From Chloroflexota bacterium (GTDB lineage Bacteria > Chloroflexota > Limnocylindria > Limnocylindrales > CSP1-4), in contig JAJYLZ010000002.1 of assembly GCA_021787395.1 (NCBI GenBank), positions 95,842 through 159,841 on the forward strand: a stretch of 64,000 nt of DNA, read 5' to 3'. Of the stretch, positions 52,507 through 60,345 are shown piece by piece (the first letter of the stretch is position 1; every line of letters starts with the position of its first letter). A model generated the notes under the pieces. That model made no database searches. It saw only the letters and a list, made by a program, of their open reading frames with translations, and was not told the DNA's origin. The translations under genes were made by a program, and so were the position numbers.

Positions 52507-53679
52507 TCAGGCCGCCCGGCGAACCACGAGCGCCCGCTTCCGGCCCTCGGGCTCGACGGTAATCGTCGCGGCGTGCCCCTCCCGCTCGAGCCCCCTGCGG
52601 AGCTGCTCGAGCTCCGGATAGCGGGCGTGGATGTAGTAGCGGGGCACGAGCGGGAGGCCGAGGTACCGCCGCAGCCACTTCTTGGCGCCCATGGTCCGGC
52701 CGTACCGGGAGCGGCGGTCATGGTCGAAGACGACGAGCCGCCCACCTGGCCGGACGTGGTGGAGCATGACCTCGACGGCATCAGCCTGGGCGTCCGCAGG
52801 GAGCTGCTGCACAACGTCGTAGGCGAACACGAGGTCGTGCAGGCTGCGCCCGTGCATCGCGTAGGCACCGTCGTCGAGGACGTCGCCCTGCCACACCGTG
52901 GCGGCGACGCCAGCGCGTTCGAGCCGCGATGCCGCAGCGCCAGCCATGTCGGCAGAGAGGTCGAAGCCGCCGATGGCGAGCGCGGTCGACGAGGCGGAGA
53001 GTCGCGACACCTCCTCCAGCCACACGCCCGTGCCACACCCGACCTCGAGGACGCTCCCGTCCGAGGCGGCATCGTGGAGGACGGGACCGATGACCTCGCC
53101 CAGGAACGTCACCGCCCACGGTGACTGCGTGAAGCTCGCGTCGAAGGTGCCGTCCGCGACCAGCCGCGCGTAGGAGCCAGCAAGAACGGAGGCATACTCC
53201 ACGCGTCCGACCACGGCCACCGCCAGCGCGAGCAATGCGACCGCGGCCAGCAAGAGGAGCGCCGGCCCGAGCGCCGCCAGGCGGGCGATCTGGGCGAGCG
53301 GCGCGAGCCCCGCTAGGTGGCCCGCCAGCAGGATGTGCTCGAGGTTTTCCAGCAGGACGAAGCCGGCGATCGCGGCCAAGAGCAGGCCCAACCACATGCG
53401 CAGGAGGAGGGCGGCGTATGCCCGCCGACTCCTGACCGGCGCGGTCCGGGCGAAATGGACACGCGACCGCGCCGCGGCGGCAGCGCAGACGAACACGGCG
53501 ACCGCCGCTAGGGCCGCCACGGTCCACCACGGCTCGTGACCCGACGCGGCCATCGCCGGCTCGTAGCCGGTGATCCCATAGCCGACGGTATAGGCGATCG
53601 CGTGGACGGCGGCGAGACCCACGCCCACGGCTGCGGCGAGCAGCCACAGCGGAACCGCGATGGGACGACTACGGATCAT
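52507..53679 (-). CDS. Four-helix membrane protein fused to a SAM methyltransferase domain
   Basis: 390 residues. Four hydrophobic helices in 1-165, with HEPWWTVAALAAVAVF and LLENLEHILLAGH, then a class I methyltransferase (about 185-385): SVLEVGCGTGVWLEEV (motif I), GGFDLSADM (motif II), LHDLVFAYDVVQQLP (motif IV) and VRPGGRLVVFDHD (motif VI). The start at 53679 gives a compact N-terminus; 53736 is an in-frame alternative. Substrate is probably membrane-bound; unknown. Confidence 0.82.
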   Translation of the reverse strand: MIRSRPIAVPLWLLAAAVGVGLAAVHAIAYTVGYGITGYEPAMAASGHEPWWTVAALAAVAVFVCAAAAARSRVHFARTAPVRSRRAYAALLLRMWLGLLLAAIAGFVLLENLEHILLAGHLAGLAPLAQIARLAALGPALLLLAAVALLALAVAVVGRVEYASVLAGSYARLVADGTFDASFTQSPWAVTFLGEVIGPVLHDAASDGSVLEVGCGTGVWLEEVSRLSASSTALAIGGFDLSADMAGAAASRLERAGVAATVWQGDVLDDGAYAMHGRSLHDLVFAYDVVQQLPADAQADAVEVMLHHVRPGGRLVVFDHDRRSRYGRTMGAKKWLRRYLGLPLVPRYYIHARYPELEQLRRGLEREGHAATITVEPEGRKRALVVRRAA

Positions 53680-53770
53680 GGTCGGCAGAGGATACGCGGT
53701 AGAGGCGCGGCCGTCACCGCGCCCCGCGGTCGTCACTCACCGCTCGACGGGCGCCTCTCCGCATCCCCTC

Positions 53771-54826
53771 TCAGGCCACGAAGCGCGGTCCTGCGCACGC
53801 CTCCGCTTCCCCGAGCAGTCCGCGCGCGAGGAGCCAGTCGTCGTCGTAGAACTTGCTCAGGTAGTTCCGCCCGGTGTCAGGGAGGATGACGACCACGACG
53901 GCATCACCACGACCCTGTTCGGTGAGCTCCCGGACCAGGAGCTGGGCGGCCGCGATTGCGGTCCCGGCCGACCCGCCGGCCAGGATCCCCTCCTCCCGGG
54001 CGAGCCTCCGCGCCGCGTGGAACGCATCGCGGTCCGGCACGCGGACCCAGCGATCGACGATCGCAGGGTCGAAGGTTCCCGGGAAGAAGTCCTCGCCGAC
54101 GCCCTCCGTGAGGTAGCTCCTCGCCGCGTCGCCGGAGAGCACAGACCCCTCGGGGTCGGCGCCGACCACCTCGATCGCCGGATTTCGGGCCTTGAGGTAG
54201 CGGCCGGTGCCGCTGATCGTCCCGCCCGTTCCGGCGGCGGCGACCAGGTGCGTGATCCGTCCTGCGGTCTGCTCCCAGATCTCGGGGCCCGTGGTCCGCT
54301 CGTGGGCAGCGGGGTTCTCTCGGTTCCAGTACTGGCCCGGGCTGAAGGCCCCGGGCGTCTCCTCCACGAGCCGCCGGGCGACGCTGTAGTAGCTGTCGGG
54401 CGACTCCGGGGGCACGTCGGTGGGGCACACGACGACCTCGGCGCCGTAGGCGCGCAGCAGGGACCGCTTCTCCTCGGACTGCTTGTCGGCCATCACGAAG
54501 ATGCAGCGGTAGCCCTTGAGCGCCGCCGCGATCGCGAGGCCGTGCCCGGTGTTGCCCGAGGTGGGCTCGACGATGACCCCGCCCGGGCGCAGCAGCCCGG
54601 CACGCTCGGCCGCCTCGATCATGGGCAGCCCGATCCGGTCCTTCACGGATCCGCCGGGGTTGAGCATCTCGAGCTTGGCGAGCAGCAGGGGCTGGGCCTC
54701 TGCCGCGCCCAGGCCCCGCGTGACCCGGGACAGGCGCACGAGCGGCGTATGGCCGACAAGGTCGAGCAGCGATTCCGCGTAGCTCATGACACTCGTTGAG
54801 GCGGCGGGATTGGCGATGGCGGTCAT
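53771..54826 (-). CDS. Cysteine synthase family PLP enzyme
   Basis: 351 residues, ATGA overlap with the preceding methyltransferase. PLP lysine in LNPGGSVKDRIG near 60, SGNTGHG substrate loop, and GTGGTISGTGRYL phosphate loop. Insert features such as SYYSVARRLVEETPGAF and the FDDDWL-like YDDDWLLARG end are typical of the cystathionine beta-synthase or CysM-like branch without CBS domains. It makes cysteine or cystathionine. Preceded by a candidate Cys-rich leader and family B repeats. Confidence 0.9.
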   Translation of the reverse strand: MTAIANPAASTSVMSYAESLLDLVGHTPLVRLSRVTRGLGAAEAQPLLLAKLEMLNPGGSVKDRIGLPMIEAAERAGLLRPGGVIVEPTSGNTGHGLAIAAALKGYRCIFVMADKQSEEKRSLLRAYGAEVVVCPTDVPPESPDSYYSVARRLVEETPGAFSPGQYWNRENPAAHERTTGPEIWEQTAGRITHLVAAAGTGGTISGTGRYLKARNPAIEVVGADPEGSVLSGDAARSYLTEGVGEDFFPGTFDPAIVDRWVRVPDRDAFHAARRLAREEGILAGGSAGTAIAAAQLLVRELTEQGRGDAVVVVILPDTGRNYLSKFYDDDWLLARGLLGEAEACAGPRFVA

Positions 54827-55593
54827 CGGAGGGCTCCGTTGGCGATCGGTGCCCGGTGGAGGCGGACGACCGAGTGAGGGATCAGCAGCTGGCTGGCGCC
54901 GATTGACCCCAGCTCCGACAGCCGAGTCGGCGCGCCGTCGACAAGGGCCGTGGCATCCGGGAAGACCCGGACAAGCTGGGGCAGGGCGTCTCGGATGCGG
55001 CTCGTCGGGCCGACGGCGCGCCAGCCGCGGTGCGGGAAGCTCACCTCGAACCCGAACTCGGTCGCCACCTGAGCCAGCGGCGTCCCCCAGCCGAACGAGC
55101 GCTCGATCCCGTGGAAGTCGAAGAGGTGGATCCAGATATCGGACGTCCCGGGCTGCGCGCCAAGGCGGCGCACGAGCGCGGCCGCGAAACCTTCGCCCAG
55201 AGAGGATTTCCGCGGGGCCTCCCACCACGCCTCGGTCGGGAGCATGGGCGGGTTCACGACCACGGACCTGGCCTGCGGCAGCCGGATGGCCAGGGCATCG
55301 CCGCGGAGGACCCGGAAGCGGTCACCGAGGCCCATCGCTGTCGCCCGTCGGACCGATTCGAGCGCCGCGCCGGATGACACCTCGACACCGACGACGCGCA
55401 GGTCTGGTCGAAGGTGGAGCAGGCGCATCGCCACGGCGCCGGCTCCCGACCCGATGTCGAGGGCGACGCCCGGGGGCACCACGGCTGCGACGACGCGGGC
55501 CAGTTGCCGCGCGTCATGCTGGTGGGTCATGCAGCACGCCGCTGCTGCGGCCGGCATCTGTGGACTGGCGAAGGCAAAGGGCGCGAGAGTCAT
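54823..55593 (-). CDS. Class I methyltransferase, NPP-motif type
   Basis: 256 residues from ATG 55593. SAM motif VALDIGSGAGAVAM near 45 and VVVNPPMLP near 115, the NPP active-site motif used for amide or amine nitrogen. Two Cys in the first 25 residues (AAACCMTHQHDAR) form a CC-x2-His cluster. Substrate unknown; may be a small molecule or protein. Co-transcribed with the cysteine synthase. Confidence 0.82.
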   Translation of the reverse strand: MTLAPFAFASPQMPAAAAACCMTHQHDARQLARVVAAVVPPGVALDIGSGAGAVAMRLLHLRPDLRVVGVEVSSGAALESVRRATAMGLGDRFRVLRGDALAIRLPQARSVVVNPPMLPTEAWWEAPRKSSLGEGFAAALVRRLGAQPGTSDIWIHLFDFHGIERSFGWGTPLAQVATEFGFEVSFPHRGWRAVGPTSRIRDALPQLVRVFPDATALVDGAPTRLSELGSIGASQLLIPHSVVRLHRAPIANGALR

Positions 55594-55666
55594 GGATCGA
55601 TTCCCAAGCAGGTGGAGTGCGCGAGGCGCGCGACGACACATCGGTGCGGCATGCGCTGCTCGGGAG

Positions 55667-55686
55667 AGGCCTCGGACTCGAGGCCT
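55667..55686 (-). terminator. Hairpin between leader frame and methyltransferase
   Basis: AGGCCTCG with loop of 4 and perfect partner, 8-bp stem, lying between the end of the Cys-rich leader frame (55728) and the gene start (55593). It could be an attenuator. Confidence 0.45.
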
Positions 55687-55727
55687 GAGGGCCGCCCGGA
55701 TTCGGGCTGGCCGAGACGATCAGGTCG

Positions 55728-55805
55728 TCAGGAGTCCGGGGTCGCGGCCTCTGCGCAGCGCAGCCGCCGCGCACACCTACACCGGAACTCGAGCCCAGTC
55801 GCCAT
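55728..55805 (-). CDS. 25-aa Cys/Arg-rich leader peptide candidate
   Basis: ATG 55805 opens 25 codons with three Cys in ten residues (FRCRCARRLRC). It begins 36 nt after the family B repeats and is followed by a hairpin and then the cysteine synthase operon. Poly-Cys leader frames before sulfur genes are known in actinobacteria as cysteine-responsive attenuators. No Shine-Dalgarno, so a leaderless message would be required. The rest of 55594-55929 shows nothing else. Confidence 0.35.
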   Translation of the reverse strand: MATGLEFRCRCARRLRCAEAATPDS

Positions 55806-55840
55806 GCCGTCAGTCTACAGCGACGTGCCCGACACTCCTC

Positions 55841-55856
55841 GTCAAGATCTGGTCAA
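55841..55856 (-). promoter_or_regulatory. Family B repeats before methyltransferase/cysteine synthase
   Basis: On the minus strand TTGAC at 55856 and 55845, 11 bp apart; a third copy is degenerate. It lies behind the TCS-2 kinase gene and points at the cysteine synthase operon. Confidence 0.55.
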
Positions 55857-55929
55857 GCCGGAGAAGGGTGCCCCAGACCATGTGCACCCGATCCGGGCCC
55901 CCGTGCCGGTCTCTCGGCGCGACTGAACG

Positions 55930-57051
55930 TCAGGCCAGCGGCAGCGTGACGGTGAATGTGGTCCCCTGCCCGCGGCCCGGGCTATCCACGGTGACGGTGC
56001 CACCCATTGCCTCGACCAGCGACCGCGTGATCGCAAGCCCGAGGCCGCTGCCGCCGACCTCTCGCGAGCGCGACGGGTCGGCGCGGTAGAAGCGGTCGAA
56101 CACGCGGCCCGCCTCGATTGCGTCGAGCCCCGGGCCGTCGTCGCGCACGGTGATGACCGCCTCGCGGCCGGAGGCACCGACCCCCAGGACCACCGCGCCG
56201 CCCTCGCGACCGTAGCGGACCGCGTTGCCGACGAGATTGTCGAGGACCTGCCCGAGTCGCATCGGGTCGGCACGAAGACGCACGCGCGGGCCGGCGGCCA
56301 CGATCGTCATCGATCGGCTTGCTGCCGCGGCGGAGTGGCGTGCTTGGGCAGCCTCGATCGCCTCGACGCCGTCAAGGGGCACGACCTCGAGCCTGAGTCC
56401 GCTCGAGTCGGCCTGCCAGAGCGTCGCCAGATCGTTGACGAGGTGCTCGAGACGCGACGTCTGCTCGCTCAGCACCCGCCACGCCTCCGGCCCCGGGGCG
56501 AAGACGCCCGCCTCGAGGCCCTCGACATAGCCCCGGACCGACGCGATCGGCGTGCGCAGCTCGTGGGCCACGTCGCCGATCAGGTCGCGGCGGCGGCGCT
56601 CCTCCGCGGCGAGGCCCGCAGCCATGGCGTTGAAGGACGAGGCCAGATCGCCGAGCTCTCCGGCCGCAGCCGGCACCGGATGCGAGTAGTCGCCCGCGGC
56701 GACCCGCCGGCTGGCCTCCGCCAGCTGGTCGATCGGCCGGGAGAGGCGCGTGGCGAGCAGGACGGACACGGCGACCGCCACGACGACGGCCGCGCCGAGG
56801 CCGAGCCAGATCGCGGCGCCCACAGCGTCTCCGAACGCGGATCGCAGGAGCGGGTCCATCATCCCGGAGGCGCCGCCGCCCATCATGCCTCCGGAGCCGC
56901 CTGGCATCCCGGCGCGGGCCATCGCGTCGCCGAAGGCGCCCGGGGCTGCGAGCCACACGCCGAGAACAGCGGCAATGACACCGGCGGCGGCCACCGCGAG
57001 GTTCGCGGCAAGGATCCGCCAGCGAAGTCGGCCGAGGTCGGGGCGGCTCAC
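55930..57051 (-). CDS. Sensor histidine kinase with Met/Gly-rich loop (TCS-2)
   Basis: 373 residues. TM1 about 14-34, a short external loop rich in Met and Gly (ARAGMPGGSGGMMGGGASGMM), TM2 about 78-100, HAMP, HisKA with DVAHELRTPIASV near 160, HATPase with DNLVGNAVRYG, DDGPGLD and GGSGLGLAI. Met clusters of this type bind Cu(I) or Ag(I), as in CusS-like sensors (inference for this protein). The short sensor loop fits direct metal sensing in the membrane. Overlaps its regulator by 4 nt. Confidence 0.93.
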   Translation of the reverse strand: MSRPDLGRLRWRILAANLAVAAAGVIAAVLGVWLAAPGAFGDAMARAGMPGGSGGMMGGGASGMMDPLLRSAFGDAVGAAIWLGLGAAVVVAVAVSVLLATRLSRPIDQLAEASRRVAAGDYSHPVPAAAGELGDLASSFNAMAAGLAAEERRRRDLIGDVAHELRTPIASVRGYVEGLEAGVFAPGPEAWRVLSEQTSRLEHLVNDLATLWQADSSGLRLEVVPLDGVEAIEAAQARHSAAAASRSMTIVAAGPRVRLRADPMRLGQVLDNLVGNAVRYGREGGAVVLGVGASGREAVITVRDDGPGLDAIEAGRVFDRFYRADPSRSREVGGSGLGLAITRSLVEAMGGTVTVDSPGRGQGTTFTVTLPLA

Positions 57052-57749
57052 CGGTCGTTGAGCCGCAGGCGGTACCCGACGCCGCGCACCGTCTCCACGA
57101 AGCGCGGCTGCGCAGGGTCGTCGCCGAGCTTGCGGCGCAGGTTGGCGACGTGGACCTCGAGCGTGCGCTCGCCGCCGGCCCAGTCATCGCCCCAAGCGGC
57201 GTCGAGGAGCTGCTGGCGCGAGAGGACGACACCCGGGTCGCGGGCGAGCGCGGCGAGCACGCCGAACTCGGTGGCGGTCAGGTCGATCTGCACGCCGTCG
57301 ACCGCGACCAGGTGGCGCGGGGCATCGACTAGCAGGCCGTCCGGAAGGCCTGCAGCGCGATCTGTCATGGGCCGCCGCCGCCGCAGCAGGGCCGCGACGC
57401 GTGCCGCGAGCTCGGCCGCCGAGAATGGCTTCGTGACGTAATCGTCGGCGCCGATGCGCAGGCCAACGATCCGGTCGAGCTCCTCCGCCCTCGCCGTCAG
57501 CAGCACCACCATCGGGTCCGAGAACGCGCGCACCTGCCGCAGGACCTCGAGGCCGTCGAAACCCGGCATCATCACATCGAGCACGATGACGTCCGGGCCG
57601 ACCGACCGGGCGGCCTCGACCGCAGAGGGGCCGTCGCCGGCCTCGAAGACCTCCAGCCCCTCGCGCTCGAGGAAGCCGCGCACGACCGCCCGGATCGGCG
57701 GCTCGTCGTCCACGACGAGGACGCGCGGCGGGCGATCGTGCGGGGCCAT
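57048..57749 (-). CDS. OmpR-family response regulator (TCS-2)
   Basis: 233 residues. Receiver domain with VVDDEPP, phospho-Asp in VLDVMMPG, LLTARAE and VTKPF; winged helix with LTATEFGVLAAL and ETVRGVGYRL. Seventeen bp after the cupredoxin gene, so co-transcribed from the family B block near 58705. I propose it as the regulator of family B sites, with autoregulation. Confidence 0.95.
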   Translation of the reverse strand: MAPHDRPPRVLVVDDEPPIRAVVRGFLEREGLEVFEAGDGPSAVEAARSVGPDVIVLDVMMPGFDGLEVLRQVRAFSDPMVVLLTARAEELDRIVGLRIGADDYVTKPFSAAELAARVAALLRRRRPMTDRAAGLPDGLLVDAPRHLVAVDGVQIDLTATEFGVLAALARDPGVVLSRQQLLDAAWGDDWAGGERTLEVHVANLRRKLGDDPAQPRFVETVRGVGYRLRLNDR

Positions 57750-57765
57750 GGTGCGATCGTAGCCG

Positions 57766-58347
57766 TCAGCCGACGACGGTGATGGTGCCCTTCATCCCGG
57801 CCTCGTAGTGGCCGGTGGCGTGGCAGGCGAACGCGTACGGCCCGGAGCCGTCGAAGGTGTAGGTCACCGACTTGGTCTGCATCATCCCGATGTCCGCGAC
57901 CTCGGGCGTGCCCGCCTGGTCCGTCGCGACGGCATCGGCCGGGCCGACCATGAACTCGTGCGTCAGGCCACCCATCGATGTCACCTCGAAGGTCACGGTC
58001 TCTCCCTTGGCCACGTTGATCGTGGACGGAGAGAACGTGTAACCGGGGCCCGCGAGGACGCGGACGACTCTTGGGCTCGCCTGGGTGCCCGCCACGAAGC
58101 CGGCCTGGCCTGGCTGGGGGGCCGTTGCGGCGCCGTACCCGCCCATCATCCCGCCAGGGGCACCGTATCCGCCCATCATCCCGCCCGTGGCGCCCGAGAT
58201 GCCGGAGACGCCGCCCATCATGCCAACCCCTCCGGTGCCCATCATCGAAACGCTACCGACGCCCCCGCCGAGCGCAGTCCCTGCGCCGATCAGGACGACG
58301 CCGGCCACCAGCAGGCCCGCGCCTGCAAGGCCCAGCCGGGTGCTCAC
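57766..58347 (-). CDS. Exported Met/Gly-rich cupredoxin
   Basis: 193 residues. Signal/anchor helix (about 7-28), then a Met/Gly repeat zone (GMMGGVSGISGATGGMMGG, repeated GYGAPGGMMGGYG), then a cupredoxin domain with His in LTHEFMVG, Met-Met in DIGMMQTK and ACHATGHYEAGM. Resembles the lipoprotein at 51566. The repeat zone can bind several Cu(I) ions. Overlaps the SHOCT gene by 4 nt. Confidence 0.88.
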   Translation of the reverse strand: MSTRLGLAGAGLLVAGVVLIGAGTALGGGVGSVSMMGTGGVGMMGGVSGISGATGGMMGGYGAPGGMMGGYGAATAPQPGQAGFVAGTQASPRVVRVLAGPGYTFSPSTINVAKGETVTFEVTSMGGLTHEFMVGPADAVATDQAGTPEVADIGMMQTKSVTYTFDGSGPYAFACHATGHYEAGMKGTITVVG

Positions 58348-58628
58348 TGCCTCGCCTCCAGGATCTGCTTCGTTGCTGCGAACTCCTCGGGTGAGATCTC
58401 GCCGCGGGCGAGGCGAACGCGCAGGACCTCCATCGCGTCAGGCGGTGTTCCCGTCGCCGCGCTGGGCCACTGGGCCGGGGAGGCTGACGTGCCGCCCGAC
58501 CGCCCGACCGCCCATGCGATCAGCAGGACGAGGCCGACGACGACGGCCACGCCGCCGAGCATCATGATCCAGCCGCCGAAACCAAAGCCGAGCCCTAGCC
58601 CGGTGCCGTATCCCATCATTGTTGCCAT
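58344..58628 (-). CDS. SHOCT-domain membrane protein, first gene of TCS-2 operon
   Basis: 94 residues with GGAG 8 nt upstream. Met/Gly-rich first helix (MATMMGYGTGLGLGFGFGGW), second hydrophobic stretch (about 24-42), then SHOCT motif VRLARGEISPEEFAATKQIL. Like 41719, it precedes a cupredoxin gene under family B repeats. Confidence 0.82.
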   Translation of the reverse strand: MATMMGYGTGLGLGFGFGGWIMMLGGVAVVVGLVLLIAWAVGRSGGTSASPAQWPSAATGTPPDAMEVLRVRLARGEISPEEFAATKQILEARQ

Positions 58629-58704
58629 CTCCGTTTCTGACTTCCCCTTCTCGGGTGTGATGACAACGGTGACGGGCCGGCCTCAAGACTCACGACAGCC
58701 TTGG

Positions 58705-58720
58705 CTCAAGAAACCGTCAA
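58705..58720 (-). promoter_or_regulatory. Family B repeats before the SHOCT-cupredoxin-TCS-2 operon
   Basis: On the minus strand TTGAC at 58720 and TTGAG at 58709, 11 bp apart; the third position (58698) is degenerate and a further TTGAG is at 58686. About 77 bp before the gene start at 58628. Confidence 0.55.
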
Positions 58721-58907
58721 GACCTCGGCTCTCTCGCCCTCAAACGGGGGCGAGAGTGGCCGAGCCAAGTCACGATGGCCAATGCAGTGACTTGCCCGAC
58801 CGCCTTGAGGGGCTGCAAGGGGAGGAATCTGGCGACCGGCCATCGACGGCGGTCCGTACGAGCGGGGGGATGCAGCGAGTGCCGTTACGGCAGCGATCGG
58901 CATACAG

Positions 58908-58936
58908 CCGAGACGCCGTCGATGGCGGCGTCTCGG
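58908..58936. terminator. 11-bp perfect hairpin in 58629-59092 gap
   Basis: CCGAGACGCCG pairs with its partner over a 7-nt loop. It lies about 160 bp after the DoxX gene and between two minus-strand units. The remainder of the 464-bp gap, apart from the family B block, shows no gene. Confidence 0.45.
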
Positions 58937-59092
58937 CCCGATGTGCAGGGGCGACCAACGGGCACCTCTGGCTCCTGCACCGCCCAGGCGCGTGGAGGCA
59001 GCCTACGGAAGCCCTCGCTAGGCTTGTCCCGTGCCAAAGGGGCTGGCACGCGACGGCGTGGTGGCAAGCGCAGTTGCGCCGCGATACCAGGC

Positions 59093-59854
59093 TCAGCCGG
59101 TCGCGCCCCCCAGCACTCCCCGAACTCGCCGGGCAGCAATCGCCCCGGGTCGCCAGGGGGTCCCGACCAGCGGCAAGAGCCACCTGTCAACGCCGTAGTA
59201 GCCTGCCACCTTCCACGCGAGGATCAGCCCAATCGCCGCCGTGAACATGATCGGGTTCGTGGACGCCGATCCAGCGAGCAGGAACGACATGTTCATGAAG
59301 GCACCGAAGAAGGCCGAGACGCCTGTCAGGACTCCGAAGATGAGCCCGAGCCCGACAGCGATCTCGCCCACCACGATCAGGACCGCGAACCAACTCGCGG
59401 CGTGCCCCGCCAGGAGCGCGTTGAGGAAGTCGCGGTACCAGTCGTATGTGATGGCAGCCTTGCCCTGGTCCGGCACAGCGACTGCGGCCTTCCAGAATCC
59501 GGCGAGCGCCGATCCGCCGTCGAGCCAGCCGGACCCGGTCGCTTTGTGCAGACCCGCTTCGAGCCACGCGAATCCGACAAACAGCCGGATCGGCAGCCAG
59601 AACATGCCAGCCCGTGAGTTGCTGAACAGGAACCGGGCGAACCCGGGCCCCTCGATCTCGACCTCGTCGGCCTTGGGAGACCGCCGTGCCTCCAGGAAGA
59701 GGGTGACGACAAGTGCGATCGCGGACGCCCAGAAGGCAATGGTCACGAGCCCGTTGATGCCGGCGGGCACGTCGACCCATGGGTTGACCATCCAGAACAG
59801 CAGTACTGCAGCGACGGTCCCTACGCCGAGTGCGACGTTGCGGAGTGAGGACAT
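59093..59854 (-). CDS. DoxX/TQO-small-subunit-like membrane protein
   Basis: 253 residues. Two N-terminal helices (about 8-24 and 35-52), then the DoxX core: WLPIRLFVGFAWLEAGLHK, a loop TYDWYRDFLNALLAGHAAS, VVGEIAVGLGLIFG and FMNMSFLLAGSASTNP. These are features of DoxD/thiosulfate:quinone oxidoreductase small subunits. Cytosolic tail is basic. Isolated gene. A distant minus-strand CTCA/TTCA pair at 60096-60110 may or may not belong to it. Confidence 0.85.
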   Translation of the reverse strand: MSSLRNVALGVGTVAAVLLFWMVNPWVDVPAGINGLVTIAFWASAIALVVTLFLEARRSPKADEVEIEGPGFARFLFSNSRAGMFWLPIRLFVGFAWLEAGLHKATGSGWLDGGSALAGFWKAAVAVPDQGKAAITYDWYRDFLNALLAGHAASWFAVLIVVGEIAVGLGLIFGVLTGVSAFFGAFMNMSFLLAGSASTNPIMFTAAIGLILAWKVAGYYGVDRWLLPLVGTPWRPGAIAARRVRGVLGGATG

Positions 59855-60345
59855 GACCTACCTACCTCCTGGGCCAAGACGATGGACCGTGGCCGTCTTG
59901 CAGACTGGCCTCGCCGCGAGTTCGCGGAGATCGCCAGTGAGTCCCCTTCCGTCTGATCTGACGCCCCCGCCGCCCCTGGCTCTCCAGAGGCGAGCTGCGG
60001 CCACGCACGAAAGCCCTGAGCCCGCTCCGGTAGGAACTGGGTCGGCCGCAACCGGGACTCAGGTGCATCCGTCGATGGAGTTGAGCATCGGAACCTGAAG
60101 CAGAGGTGAGTCCTCGGTGTGCTGCGGCTGAGGATCCTTCCGCAGCACATCGACGCTCAGGCGAGGTGCGGTCGCCCGATGCGCGGTGTCCCGAGGCGCT
60201 CGAACTCGGCGCCGCCCTCGCCACGGCCCGTGGGGCACACCCGGCCACCGGGTCGGTGCGGCCGCGTCTCTCGTTTTCGGGCGCCTCGACCTCGGAATTG
60301 AGCGAGCCCTGCATGTCCTGGAGCGAAACCGAGCGGCTGCCTCCT
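59855..60345. other. Gene-poor 491-bp stretch
   Basis: No coding region supported. On the minus strand CTCA (60110) and TTCA (60099) are 11 bp apart but about 240 bp from the DoxX start, so I do not call them a site. Open frames here are arginine/serine-rich and lack start signals. Confidence 0.4.

Noticed and set aside
60096-60110. CTCA/TTCA pair on the minus strand, 11 bp apart
   Set aside because: Only two copies, third position unrelated, and about 240 bp from the DoxX start; may be chance.
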